A stretch of DNA of 64,000 nt from an uncultured Latescibacterota bacterium (GTDB lineage Bacteria; Latescibacterota; UBA2968): positions 1,349,339-1,413,338 of the forward strand of contig OX638329.1 of NCBI GenBank assembly GCA_951812755.1, written 5' to 3'. This document shows positions 1 through 9,237 of the stretch, in pieces (the stretch's first letter is position 1; every line of letters begins with the position of its first letter). Both the position numbers and the translations under genes were made by a program. The notes below the pieces were generated by a model that was not told the DNA's origin, ran no database searches, and saw nothing but the letters and a program-made list of their open reading frames with translations.

Positions 1-1373
1 ATGGGTATGGCATGAAACCACCGGGCGTAGAGAGGGCATACGCAAACGGGGCACAACTCATTGTAACCGCGGACAATGGTATTTCAGCTTTTGAAGCTGT
101 TGAAACTGCCAATGATGCTGGAATTGATGTGGTAGTCATTGACCATCACCATCCACAGGACAAATTGCCAGACGCTCTGGCACTGGTAAATCCCAATCGC
201 GCAGATTGCGAATATCCCTTCAAGGGGCTGGCTGCGGTGGGGGTGGCATTCAAGGTGGTACAGGCTCTGGCACCGGAGTTTCTGTCCGATTCAGAACGCC
301 GCCGGTATTTGAACTCGCTTTTGGATCTGGTCGCTTTGGGCACCGTGGCTGATATGGCCCCCATGGTTGCAGAAAATCGCCTGCTTACGCGAAAGGGGAT
401 GCAGGTACTCAATACCACCGAGCGCCCGGGCTTGCAGGCACTCAAAGCCGTCGCGGGTACGACCAACCGCCCCGTTGACACGATCTCTATTGGATTCTTT
501 CTGGGACCGCGCATCAACAGTGCTGGCCGCCTATCATCGGCTGATCTGGCACTCGATTTGTTGCGCTGTCAAAACCGGGTACAGGCGGCAAAACTCGCCG
601 AAGAATTAAACGGTCTAAATGGCGAAAGACAGACGCTGCAAAACGACGGCATAGCCGAAGCAGAACGCATGGTAGAAGATAACTGGTTGGATCAACATCG
701 CATTCTGGTCGTGCGCGGCGAAGATTGGCATCTGGGTGTGGTCGGACTGATCGCCGGGCGATTGGTCGAAAAATTTTCGCGCCCAGCGCTGGTATGTACC
801 AACTTTCGAAAAAATGGCATCTACACGGGTTCTGCACGCACTGCGGGTGGATACAATATCGTCGAGGCGATTTTCCGCGTCTCGGATTTGCTCACCGAAT
901 TTGGTGGGCACGCCGATGCCGCGGGTTTTTCAGTCCCCGCTGAAAATTATCTCGAATTTCAAGACCGGTTGATCGCAGATGCTCAAGCGCGGCTATCAGA
1001 GGACGCACTGACGCCACAATTAGAGGTCGATGTCGCACTCAAACCATCCGATATTTCGCTCGCGACCGTTGACACCCTGGACACATTGGCACCTTTTGGT
1101 TCTAAAAACGAATTGCCGCGCTTTATAACCCGCAATTGCCGAATTGCAGATGCGCGCGCCATAGGCCGCGGGGCGCATTTGAAACTCAGCGTGGATACAG
1201 GTGCTGATCTGTGCGATGCAATCTGGTTTCGCCAGGGCGAGCGGGTTTACGAATTATCAGTGGGCGATCGCGTCGATCTCGCCTTTGCACTACAGGCCAA
1301 TACCTGGCAGGGAAGAACCAACGTGCAAATGCTGGTAGAAGACATGCGCCTGTCGAGTTCTGGTAAGGGATGA
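1..1373 (+). CDS. recJ: RecJ, single-stranded-DNA-specific exonuclease (5' end outside window)
   Basis: RecJ degrades single-stranded DNA 5' to 3' in mismatch repair and RecF-type recombination. The frame is open from base 3 to the window edge, and the residues before the first in-window ATG (position 12) read GYGM-KPPGVERA, which matches the interior of RecJ. The true start therefore lies upstream; roughly the first 100-150 residues of a family of about 570 are missing. Visible are the ADNGIS segment, the DHH metal-binding motif (IDHHHPQ, near nt 140) and the DHHA1 motif GGHADAAG near nt 900. The C-terminal OB-like region follows. The next gene begins about 100 bp downstream on the same strand. 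RecJ identity is clear; the N-terminal extent cannot be seen. Confidence 0.95.
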   Translation, partial: GYGMKPPGVERAYANGAQLIVTADNGISAFEAVETANDAGIDVVVIDHHHPQDKLPDALALVNPNRADCEYPFKGLAAVGVAFKVVQALAPEFLSDSERRRYLNSLLDLVALGTVADMAPMVAENRLLTRKGMQVLNTTERPGLQALKAVAGTTNRPVDTISIGFFLGPRINSAGRLSSADLALDLLRCQNRVQAAKLAEELNGLNGERQTLQNDGIAEAERMVEDNWLDQHRILVVRGEDWHLGVVGLIAGRLVEKFSRPALVCTNFRKNGIYTGSARTAGGYNIVEAIFRVSDLLTEFGGHADAAGFSVPAENYLEFQDRLIADAQARLSEDALTPQLEVDVALKPSDISLATVDTLDTLAPFGSKNELPRFITRNCRIADARAIGRGAHLKLSVDTGADLCDAIWFRQGERVYELSVGDRVDLAFALQANTWQGRTNVQMLVEDMRLSSSGKG

Positions 1374-1476
1374 AATTATAGTGGTTAGCAGTCAGCAAAG
1401 CAAAGGATCTGAAAACGTTGCTCCAAAAAGGTACACTTGCCCAATAAGCCATCCAGGATATTCAGAGGAGGCAACA

Positions 1477-3003
1477 ATGGCGACATCAGAAAACAGAAAT
1501 CTGACGCTATCGGTCAAGGATTTTGGACCAATTTATAGTGCAGAAGTTGAACTGCGCCCACTCACTGTGTTCGTCGGACCGAGCAATACGGGAAAGTCTT
1601 ATTTGGCGATTTTGATCTACGCGCTGCATAAATTTTTTAATAGCCGCAGTAGAAAGAGACCTCCTTATTTTTATTCTAGTAACACGAATTTATTAGACGC
1701 GTTTGCATTATCCGAGGATCTGCCAATCGGGATATCTGAGGAAAATATCAGGCGTTTGGTTGGCGAAGCGAACGAAATCGTTTCGCAAGTAAACGATAAG
1801 ACGTCTGCTATTCTACCAAGCGAAATTGCGTCACTGATCCGAGCTCTGTTCAGTCATCTTCTCCCCGGCGATGATCTCGCTTACGAAATAATGCGGTGTT
1901 TTGGTATTGACGAGACCAGAAGGCTCATTCGCCACGGAAGCAAGGAAAGCGCCAAGATCGCTATCTCACCAGAAGCTGGGTATAACCACGGTTCATTGTA
2001 TAAATTCAATATTCAAAAAAAGATTTTCACCGCTTCAATTCCCGACACAGCACCTTTGCAGATCGAAAAAGATGTTATTGAAAAGTATGTCCAATTCATA
2101 ACCAAAATCCAACAGTTTGAACCAGACTATCCAAGCAGTGACGACCCAATATTTTTTCAAAAACGATGGATAGATAGCCTTTTTTCCGGGGACATCATTT
2201 CTTACTTCTTTGCCCCAGTAAGTCAACCCGCCTATTATCTTCCAGCGGACCGCACGGGCATCATGCATGCGAACAAAGTCGTCGTGGGATCTTTGATCCA
2301 GAGAGCATCGCGTGCGGGCCTTCAGCCCGAACAGGCGTTACTCTCTGGTGTTATCACCGACTTCCTTGAACAGCTTATTGGATTGGGCGATTTGTCAAGC
2401 AGAGGGAAAAGGCTGAATGAGAATCTCACCCAACGCCTTGAAAAAGAAATCCTGAGTGGTTCAATTCGCAACGAAAAATCAGAAACGGGGTATCCCGTAT
2501 TTTCTTACCATCCAACAGGGTGGAAAGAAGACATGCCACTAATGAACACTTCGTCAATGGTATCTGAACTCGCGCCTGTCGTATTGTACCTGCGCCATGT
2601 CGTTTCACCTGGAGAAGTCCTGATCATTGAAGAACCCGAATCCCACCTGCACCCTGGAATGCAAGTCGAATTCATCCGGCATCTCGCTGCGGCGGTGCGT
2701 TCTGGCATACGGATTATTATTACCACACATAGCGAATGGGTACTGGAAGAACTCGCCAATCTGGTGCGCCTCTCGGAACTTTCGGAATCTGACAGAAAAG
2801 GGATCGGTGGAGCGGACTACGCGCTCAGTCCAGACCAGGTAGGCACATGGCTATTCGAGCCTAAAAAACGCCCCAAAGGTTCGATTGTAAAGGAGATACC
2901 CCTTGATGTGGATTATGGTGGATTCCGATCTGACTACGACGATGTTGCGATCGGTACCCACAACGATTGGGCAACAATCTCCAATCGAATTGAGGAAAGT
3001 TGA
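1477..3003 (+). CDS. AAA/ABC-type ATPase of the AAA15/OLD-like class, first gene of a coupled pair
   Basis: A 508-aa SMC/OLD-like ATPase. Walker A is GPSNTGKS (residues 34-41). A long middle region of low recognisability follows, then Walker B LIIEEPESHLHP near residue 382 and a switch segment TTHSEWVLEEL near residue 418. The ATG at 1477 is preferred over an upstream in-frame GTG (1381) because AGAGGAGG lies just before it. The next gene starts inside its stop codon (TTGA overlap at 3000-3003), so the two are translationally coupled. In known defence systems, ATPases of this class (e.g. PARIS AriA, Gabija GajA, retron effectors) act with a nuclease. That role here is inferred. No TOPRIM domain is visible in this protein. 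Confidence 0.85.
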   Translation: MATSENRNLTLSVKDFGPIYSAEVELRPLTVFVGPSNTGKSYLAILIYALHKFFNSRSRKRPPYFYSSNTNLLDAFALSEDLPIGISEENIRRLVGEANEIVSQVNDKTSAILPSEIASLIRALFSHLLPGDDLAYEIMRCFGIDETRRLIRHGSKESAKIAISPEAGYNHGSLYKFNIQKKIFTASIPDTAPLQIEKDVIEKYVQFITKIQQFEPDYPSSDDPIFFQKRWIDSLFSGDIISYFFAPVSQPAYYLPADRTGIMHANKVVVGSLIQRASRAGLQPEQALLSGVITDFLEQLIGLGDLSSRGKRLNENLTQRLEKEILSGSIRNEKSETGYPVFSYHPTGWKEDMPLMNTSSMVSELAPVVLYLRHVVSPGEVLIIEEPESHLHPGMQVEFIRHLAAAVRSGIRIIITTHSEWVLEELANLVRLSELSESDRKGIGGADYALSPDQVGTWLFEPKKRPKGSIVKEIPLDVDYGGFRSDYDDVAIGTHNDWATISNRIEES

Positions 3004-3491
3004 ACCTGATGACGATGATGGAATCGGTAAGAGGGAAATTGAATGCTCGGTGCCTGAGAAAGCAGTGTAGGGCAGGAAAGTGTTCGATTTCGCTCAAGGG
3101 GGTTTCGCGTCAATTCGTCCTGATCCACATGGATTCTCCCGGTACACCTCCAAGCCAACATGAAACGCGATGCCACTACCTGTACATCGGATATTTAGAC
3201 GATATAGATGGAAGTCCGTGGACCGTACCCATAGAGCTGAAATCGGGTGGAATCAGTGCCAGTGAGATTGCAAAGCAACTTCAGGCTGGTGCTGATGTCG
3301 CTGATCAGATTGTTCCAGATAACGCGAGTACGAAGTTTACCCCGGTTGTTGCATCGGGCAGGATTTCGAAAATTGAGCAAAGACGTCTGAGACACAAGTC
3401 CAACAAAGTCCGATTTCGCGGGAGATCGGTAATCGTTCAGAGAACCAGATGTGGAACTTCTCTGACACAAGTGCTGAGAGACGCGGGATGA
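3000..3491 (+). CDS. small protein with PD-(D/E)XK-like motif, partner of the upstream ATPase
   Basis: 163 aa from a TTG codon that overlaps the ATPase stop by 4 bp; an ATG at 3009 (residue 4) is an alternative. The central block resembles a PD-(D/E)XK nuclease core: YLDDIDG (residues 65-71), then VPIELKSG with E79-x-K81, followed by a helix carrying two glutamines (KQLQAGADVAD). The C-terminal third is very basic (RISKIEQRRLRHKSNKVRFR, residues 121-140). My recollection is that uncharacterised proteins with an IELK...QLQAG core occur beside AAA ATPases, but no database was consulted. Nuclease activity is an inference from motif spacing. Coupling to the ATPase is directly visible. The first 40 residues look poorly conserved. 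Confidence 0.7.
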   Translation: MNLMTMMESVRGKLNARCLRKQCRAGKCSISLKGVSRQFVLIHMDSPGTPPSQHETRCHYLYIGYLDDIDGSPWTVPIELKSGGISASEIAKQLQAGADVADQIVPDNASTKFTPVVASGRISKIEQRRLRHKSNKVRFRGRSVIVQRTRCGTSLTQVLRDAG

Positions 3492-3539
3492 CCAAAAATA
3501 AACCGATAGACTTTAAAAACAACACCTGGGAGTAAAACC

Positions 3540-4664
3540 ATGAGCATCGCTGAAAAATTAAACGTGGGCATTGTGGGAGCTGCTGGGCGTGGGGGCAGTT
3601 TTCGAGTCGCTTTTGAAGCGCAGAAAACGGCTCGCATTCACGCGGTATGCGATGTGCGCGAAGAGGAACTCGACGCGGCTGCTGAGAGATTGGGAGCATC
3701 TGAAAAATATGCGGATTACGAAACCATGCTGGCGCATTCTGAACTCGATGCGGTCGTCATCGGCACGCCCATGCATTTTCACGCTCAGCAAGCAATTGAG
3801 GCACTACATCGCAATATCCACGTCTTAAGCGAAGTCACAGCCGGGGTCTCCGTAGCGGAATGTCGCGGACTGGTACACGCCGCTACGTCGTCAAAAGCAA
3901 TCTATATGATGGCAGAAAATTACACCTATACCCGCCCCAATGTACTGGTGAAAGAACTCGTGCGGCGGGGTTTGTTCGGCGATGTATATTACGGAGAAGG
4001 AGAGTATTTGCACGAATTGAAAGCCCTGAATGAAATCACAAAATGGCGGCGCAAGTGGCAAACGGGCATTGATGGTATAACCTATTGCACACACAGCCTG
4101 GGACCTCTTTTGCAATGGATGCCGGGCGACCGCGTGGTGCGCGTGTGTTGTGCGGGCAGCGGACACCATTACACAGACCCCCGGGGAGATCAGTATGAAA
4201 ATCAAGATTCGTGCGTCATGTTGTGCCAGATGGCGCGTGGCGGGCTGGTAAAAATCCGGGTAGATATGCTATCGGAACGCCCCCATGCAACCGGCAATTT
4301 TCAACTACAAGGGACAAAAGGGTGTTATGAATCGGCGCGCGAGCGCGGCGGTGTCAATCGCGTATGGCTCGCAGATATCTGCGACAAAAAAAATGAATGG
4401 ATGGATTTGACAGATCTGGAAGAAGATTATTTGCCCGACATGTGGCGCAACCCCTCTGAAGCGGCACTAAAAGCCGGACACGGCGGGGGCGACTTTTTCG
4501 AAATCATGGATTTTATTCAAAGCATTAACGGCGAAATCGCCTGTCCGATTGGCATTCACGAGGCCATGGACATGACTTTGCCGGGATTAATCAGTCAACA
4601 ATCAATTGTGCAAGATGGCGCGTGGTTAGACGTGCCCGACTCGCGCACATGGGTAGAGGAGTAA
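3540..4664 (+). CDS. Gfo/Idh/MocA family NAD(P)-dependent oxidoreductase
   Basis: A 374-aa cytoplasmic sugar or cyclitol dehydrogenase-like protein. The N-terminal Rossmann fold starts with GIVGAAGRGGSFR (residues 10-22), and the GFO_IDH_MocA C-terminal alpha/beta domain follows. The usual catalytic EKP motif reads EVT (HVLSEVTAGVS, about residue 100), so the canonical lysine is missing. GGAGT about 8 bases before the ATG serves as ribosome binding site. The stop is 2 bp from the next start, so it is probably co-transcribed with the polyphosphate kinase. The substrate cannot be told. Family members of this kind are abundant in polysaccharide-degrading bacteria, which fits the sulfatases elsewhere in the window. 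Confidence 0.88.
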   Translation: MSIAEKLNVGIVGAAGRGGSFRVAFEAQKTARIHAVCDVREEELDAAAERLGASEKYADYETMLAHSELDAVVIGTPMHFHAQQAIEALHRNIHVLSEVTAGVSVAECRGLVHAATSSKAIYMMAENYTYTRPNVLVKELVRRGLFGDVYYGEGEYLHELKALNEITKWRRKWQTGIDGITYCTHSLGPLLQWMPGDRVVRVCCAGSGHHYTDPRGDQYENQDSCVMLCQMARGGLVKIRVDMLSERPHATGNFQLQGTKGCYESARERGGVNRVWLADICDKKNEWMDLTDLEEDYLPDMWRNPSEAALKAGHGGGDFFEIMDFIQSINGEIACPIGIHEAMDMTLPGLISQQSIVQDGAWLDVPDSRTWVEE

Positions 4665-4666
4665 AT

Positions 4667-6148
4667 ATGGGAATCCTAAATGCTATTGATCTAAAACAAA
4701 AAATAAAAAAATCGGACTACAACGCCCGCATGGAAAAGCTGGAAATAAAACTGGGGCAACTCGAGCGAAAGGCACTGGAAAACAAAGTGCCCATCACGAT
4801 TGTGTTCGAAGGCTGGGGTGCTTCTGGTAAAGGACGACAGATCAATGAGTTATTGCAGGTACTCGATCCCCGCGGCGTCAAGGTATATTCGACTCAGGTT
4901 TCCAATGAAGAAGAGACTTACCGACCGTTTATGTGGCGGTTCTGGACCAAAATACCCGAACGCGGGCGCCTGGCGATTTACGGGCGAAGTTGGTACAGTC
5001 GATTCATCGTGGAAAAATTAGACCCAATGATGAGCAAGCTGCCGGTTGATAAGGCGTATCAAGAAGTGAATAGTTTCGAGCGACAACTCGTAGATGACGG
5101 CCACGTAATCATCAAGTTTTTCCTGCACATCTCGCGCAAAGAACAAAAAAAGCGTTTTAAGCAACTCGAGAAAAACCCCCTGACATCCTGGCGCGTGACA
5201 GATTACGACTGGAAAAAGAATAAGCAATACGAATCGTATGGAGAAGTCATCGAAGAAATGATCGCACGTACGGACAATGAATACGCGCCCTGGCATATTG
5301 TGTCTGCTCAAAATTGGCGTTTTGCAACAGTTTCAGTATTTGAAAAAGTGATTGAAGTCCTCGAAAAAAAACTGGCATCTCTGAACAAAAAGACGCGGAC
5401 CAAAGCGGTTGCCCTGCCCCCAATCCCGCACTCTATGCTCGAGACTTCTGATTTATCCAGAGAACTCACGCGCAAAGAATACGATCGCCTGCGCCGCGTT
5501 TATCAAAAAAAGATATGGGAAATCGAACACGAAGTGTATTTGAAAAGGCAGTCAGTCGTCATTGTGTACGAAGGCTGGGATGCTGCGGGCAAGGGCGGCA
5601 ATATCAAACGCCTGGTGCGCCGCATGGACCCGCGGGGATACGACGTGTTCCCCATCGCCGCGCCAAATGATATTGAATTGGCACATCACTATTTGTGGCG
5701 ATTTTGGATCAAAATGCCCAAAGCCGGCCATTTTGCCATCTTTGATCGATCGTGGTACGGACGCGTTCTGGTCGAGCGCGTAGAGGGATTCGCGACAATA
5801 CAGGAATGGCAACGCGCGTACCGCGAAATCAACGAAATGGAAGAACAGATGGCAAATTACGGCACCTTATTATTCAAATTCTGGATCGATATCGACAAAG
5901 ACGAACAATTGAAGCGCTTTCGAGACCGCGAAGAAGTCCCGTCCAAACAGTGGAAAATTACAGATGAAGATTGGCGCAATCGAGAGAAATGGAATCAGTA
6001 TCGCGACGCAGTGGATGAAATGTTGTACCGCACAAATACAGATTACGCACCATGGACCATTGTAGAGTCCAACTGCAAGCTATATGCGCGCATTAAAACG
6101 CTGAGAACTGTGGTCAAGACCCTGGAAAAGCACTTGATTAAGCATTGA
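4667..6148 (+). CDS. two-domain polyphosphate kinase 2 family phosphotransferase (PAP type)
   Basis: A 493-aa tandem PPK2 protein, the length of polyphosphate:AMP phosphotransferases, which make ADP from AMP and polyphosphate. Domain 1 has a P-loop GWGASGKG at residues 49-56 and YGRSWYSR. Domain 2 has the canonical GWDAAGKGGN near residue 303 and FDRSWYGR. Domain 1 has lost the Asp of both the DxAGK and DRSWY motifs, so catalysis is probably confined to domain 2. The start at 4667 follows GAGGAG and lies 2 bp after the previous stop; a longer in-frame start at 4622 would overlap the upstream gene. AMP as acceptor is inferred from the two-domain architecture. Confidence 0.92.
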   Translation: MGILNAIDLKQKIKKSDYNARMEKLEIKLGQLERKALENKVPITIVFEGWGASGKGRQINELLQVLDPRGVKVYSTQVSNEEETYRPFMWRFWTKIPERGRLAIYGRSWYSRFIVEKLDPMMSKLPVDKAYQEVNSFERQLVDDGHVIIKFFLHISRKEQKKRFKQLEKNPLTSWRVTDYDWKKNKQYESYGEVIEEMIARTDNEYAPWHIVSAQNWRFATVSVFEKVIEVLEKKLASLNKKTRTKAVALPPIPHSMLETSDLSRELTRKEYDRLRRVYQKKIWEIEHEVYLKRQSVVIVYEGWDAAGKGGNIKRLVRRMDPRGYDVFPIAAPNDIELAHHYLWRFWIKMPKAGHFAIFDRSWYGRVLVERVEGFATIQEWQRAYREINEMEEQMANYGTLLFKFWIDIDKDEQLKRFRDREEVPSKQWKITDEDWRNREKWNQYRDAVDEMLYRTNTDYAPWTIVESNCKLYARIKTLRTVVKTLEKHLIKH

Positions 6149-6256
6149 ATGAAGTGAGAAGTGAGAGGTGAGAAGTAAGAAGGATGGGATCCACGAAGAA
6201 CACAAAGGGACACGAAGGGGCTGGCAGGCGGTTGGGCGGACTGACTACTGACTACT
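6149..6256. repeat. short degenerate heptad repeat tract
   Basis: The gap holds imperfect 7-8 bp units: AAGTGAGAAGTGAGAGGTGAG, followed by a CACGAAGAACACAAAGGGACACGAAGG-like stretch and a CTGACTACTGACTACT tract just before the next gene. Similar tracts occur at 24407-24540, 28265-28326, 28930-28978 and 56887-57040. They look like dispersed simple repeats, not regulatory sites. No gene is seen here. Confidence 0.6.
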
Positions 6257-7015
6257 ATGAACGAATTAGCCATTGAATTGCGGGATATTCACAAAGTTTT
6301 TGTGACCGACAGCAACCGCGTAGAGGCACTCGCACAAATTTCGCTGCAGATAGCACAGGGCGAATTTGTCAGTATGATTGGTCCTTCGGGATGTGGCAAA
6401 ACGAGCTTAATGCGGATTGTCGGCGATCTGGAAACACCGACGAAAGGCATGGTTCGCGTACTGGGAAAAATACCCGAAGCCGCGCGGCGCGAACGGTTGG
6501 TGGGCTTTGTGTTTCAACAGCCCTCGCTTCTCGCCTGGCGCACGGTAGAAGAAAATGTGCGCCTACCCGCAGAGGTTTTTGGAGACGCAGAAATTTTAAG
6601 CCGGGTCTCTGAGATGATCGACATTGTCGGACTGGCTGGATTTGAGCATGCGTATCCGCGCGAACTATCCGGTGGCATGCAATCGCGAGTCGCCATAGCC
6701 AGAGTCTTGACCTTCCGACCATCCGTTTTGCTCATGGACGAACCTTTTGGAGCATTGGATGAAATGACGCGGGAAAAGATGCAAATTGAACTATTGCGAA
6801 TCTGGCAGGCAACCGGTGCTGCTGTCTTATTTATTACCCACAGCATTTCTGAGGCATTGCTCCTCTCCGACCGCGTTGTGGTGATGTCTGCCAGACCCGG
6901 CAGAATCGCGGAAGACCTGAAAGTCAATTTTCCCCATCCCCGAGAAAACACCTTGCGCGCCGACCCCCAATTTGTAGCAATGGAAACCCATTTGCGCGAG
7001 CAACTGGAAGGATAA
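6257..7015 (+). CDS. ABC transporter ATP-binding protein, SsuB/TauB (nitrate/sulfonate/taurine) type, orphan
   Basis: A 252-aa ABC ATPase energising import of nitrate-, sulfonate- or taurine-like solutes across the inner membrane. Walker A GPSGCGKTS (residues 43-51), Q-loop VFQQPSLLAWRTV, signature LSGGMQSR, Walker B VLLMDEPFGALDE and switch histidine FITHS are all present. The LLAWRTVEENV segment is typical of the SsuB/TauB/NrtD group. No matching permease or binding protein is adjacent: upstream is a polyphosphate kinase and downstream a convergent hydrolase, so it must work with components encoded elsewhere. No clear ribosome binding site precedes the ATG; the upstream sequence is a repeat tract. 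The substrate is unknown. Confidence 0.9.
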   Translation: MNELAIELRDIHKVFVTDSNRVEALAQISLQIAQGEFVSMIGPSGCGKTSLMRIVGDLETPTKGMVRVLGKIPEAARRERLVGFVFQQPSLLAWRTVEENVRLPAEVFGDAEILSRVSEMIDIVGLAGFEHAYPRELSGGMQSRVAIARVLTFRPSVLLMDEPFGALDEMTREKMQIELLRIWQATGAAVLFITHSISEALLLSDRVVVMSARPGRIAEDLKVNFPHPRENTLRADPQFVAMETHLREQLEG

Positions 7016-7106
7016 ACCAGCCAGTCTCCAGCTCCACCAACTCTCAGCAGTCAGCTATCAGTCCACCCAGCCCCCCTCTTTTATCTGCGCTGCGTCCATC
7101 TGCGGA

Positions 7107-9029
7107 TCACACCTCTCCCATATCCGCCCCCCAGGGCTGTATGAGCGCGAGTTTTTTGCTCAGGGCATCCATCAAATCGGGCAGATCATAAGATATGAGA
7201 ACGCCCCGAGGGATATTGGCAGCAGGCCAACTGACCAGGGGCGTTTGTGTCCAGGCGTGATAGGACAGCGGATAGTTTTTCAGGGTAACAGTCGTTACTG
7301 AGGAATGGAGAAATCCGGCAAATAGTGCGTGAATCGCACCCTGCCCGCGACCGTAAAGATGGATTTTTTCCGCGCCTTCATAAGCCAGCAGATCAAGTGT
7401 GGATAACACATCGTGTACCCGCCGTCCGAGAAAACTTTGACCGAGCATCAGACCATAACCATTGCACATATAGTCATTGCCATAAGGATGAAAAAAGTCG
7501 CGTTCATCATCGGCAAGCGACTCCCCCAGGCCGCGCACATCGAGTGCATAGAGCGGGTGTTGTTCTTTGAGTTTTTTCGCCAAAGAATCTTCGATCAGAT
7601 CCACTTCGGCAGAAACATGCGGCAAATAAAGGTGGACTTCGCGCTCGACATCAAGCGTATGTGCATAAGACGGATTGGCCAGGCGTTTCCGCATAATAGC
7701 GCGAATATTGCCCTCAGTTTCAACCGCGTACCGCGCCAGGCGAACGCCGTCTTCCGTCGTCCCACGCAGACAGCGGTGGTGGGGCAGGTCGCGATTGTCA
7801 GACAAGTTGAGCGTGCTCTGAACACGACGGGTGAGTTCGTCTTTCCCCAACTTTTTGCGTTTTGATGCAAGAACATCTGCTTTTTGGGCAATCAAATCGT
7901 AAATAGGAGTAGCACCTTCGGGCACAACCTCGCCTTTGGGGGTGACATTTAAGACATCGCCCAGATCTTCGGTCTCTTCCAAATGGGCAACCTGCTGAAT
8001 GCCGGCATGTGTTGCAAAAAATTGCACCATAGCTTCCTGGTTATCGCGGAAAAAGCCGTGGCCTTCTGACCCGATGAAAATATCTGTCGCATTGGCTGGT
8101 GCGCCAATGATATCGTAAAAACGACGGACTTCAGAATAGGCTTGTCTGAGACCGCGTCGGTCAAAAAAGCAATAGGCTTGACCGAGCAAGATAACGGGAG
8201 CCGGTGCTCGAGCAATAAAAAAATCGGCCATGTCCAGGCCCGTGCCAATCACACCCGGCGGATACTGTTCCGAATCAGCGGGCAGTTCATTTTCGAGATT
8301 GGCGGCAAAAGTGGTGACAAAGCAACTGGGGGCAGCCATAGTAAAACGATCTTCCACCGGCCATATCCAACTGGTCATAGTACCGCCGCCCGAATTGCCC
8401 GTAAGCCCGATACACATAGGATCGACTTCGGGACGGGTAAGCAGATAATCGAGTGCGCGGATGCCATCCCAGGCGCGCCACGCGCCAAACCATTCGCCCA
8501 CGAGTTCGAGTTGTTTGCCCATCATATTGTGGGCATGTGTTGATGACCGCACACTCTCGCGACTGTGCAGGGCATAATATTGATCGCGCTCGCCCTGATT
8601 GAAGGGATCATAGATCAAGACGACAAAGCCATTGCGCGCCAAACGCTGACAAAATGCCTGATAAAGCGATGCATTTTTGCCTTCGGCAGCATGACCACAA
8701 GAGCCAATAATACCGGGTGCTGGCCCATCGAGGTTGTTGGGCACGTAAAGGTGGGCGGTGACCAAACAACCCGGCCGGCTCTCAAAGATGATTTTTTCAA
8801 TGCGGTAATTGCGGTGTTCAATTGTACCGACGACGCGCGCACAAAGAGGTGTTTTGCTCGGCCATGGACGATAGGCGTTGTCAATGGCCTCGCGCACCGT
8901 ATCCTGGTATGCGAAAGCTTCTTTTTTTGTGCGGATGGACGAGAGGCGTTTTGCGCGGTCGGCATTTACAGCCCGCACGCGCGCAACATAATCATCCAGC
9001 ACCATGTGTCCATAACCATTTAGCGGCAT
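7107..9029 (-). CDS. double alpha/beta-hydrolase, acetylxylan-esterase/dienelactone-hydrolase-like
   Basis: A 640-aa protein on the minus strand with AGGAG 8 bases before its ATG. Residues about 75-350 form an alpha/beta hydrolase with nucleophile GNSGGG (Ser213) and a likely catalytic histidine in GSEGHGFFRD (about residue 335). Residues about 480-640 look like a second hydrolase domain, but the nucleophile-elbow position reads GRGQGA, with Gln where Ser would be, so this half is probably inactive. No signal peptide is visible. The family includes carbohydrate acetyl and glucuronoyl esterases; the substrate here is not determinable. It stands alone, convergent with the ABC ATPase. Confidence 0.8.
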   Translation of the reverse strand: MPLNGYGHMVLDDYVARVRAVNADRAKRLSSIRTKKEAFAYQDTVREAIDNAYRPWPSKTPLCARVVGTIEHRNYRIEKIIFESRPGCLVTAHLYVPNNLDGPAPGIIGSCGHAAEGKNASLYQAFCQRLARNGFVVLIYDPFNQGERDQYYALHSRESVRSSTHAHNMMGKQLELVGEWFGAWRAWDGIRALDYLLTRPEVDPMCIGLTGNSGGGTMTSWIWPVEDRFTMAAPSCFVTTFAANLENELPADSEQYPPGVIGTGLDMADFFIARAPAPVILLGQAYCFFDRRGLRQAYSEVRRFYDIIGAPANATDIFIGSEGHGFFRDNQEAMVQFFATHAGIQQVAHLEETEDLGDVLNVTPKGEVVPEGATPIYDLIAQKADVLASKRKKLGKDELTRRVQSTLNLSDNRDLPHHRCLRGTTEDGVRLARYAVETEGNIRAIMRKRLANPSYAHTLDVEREVHLYLPHVSAEVDLIEDSLAKKLKEQHPLYALDVRGLGESLADDERDFFHPYGNDYMCNGYGLMLGQSFLGRRVHDVLSTLDLLAYEGAEKIHLYGRGQGAIHALFAGFLHSSVTTVTLKNYPLSYHAWTQTPLVSWPAANIPRGVLISYDLPDLMDALSKKLALIQPWGADMGEV

Positions 9030-9237
9030 AAGAATAACTCCTGATTAGAAGGATAAGACAGAATATAAAAGGACCTGTACAATACATATATCTCCCGTGT
9101 GGGGTCAACGTTTTTTTAGCCCACAAAGCTAAAAATCTCACGCGGTTTGCCTCAGTATTCCAGGCCGTTTTTGTTGCCATTACACTGGTTTTTACCTAAA
9201 TTATGAAATCTATATTTTAATTTTGAGACCGAAACCT

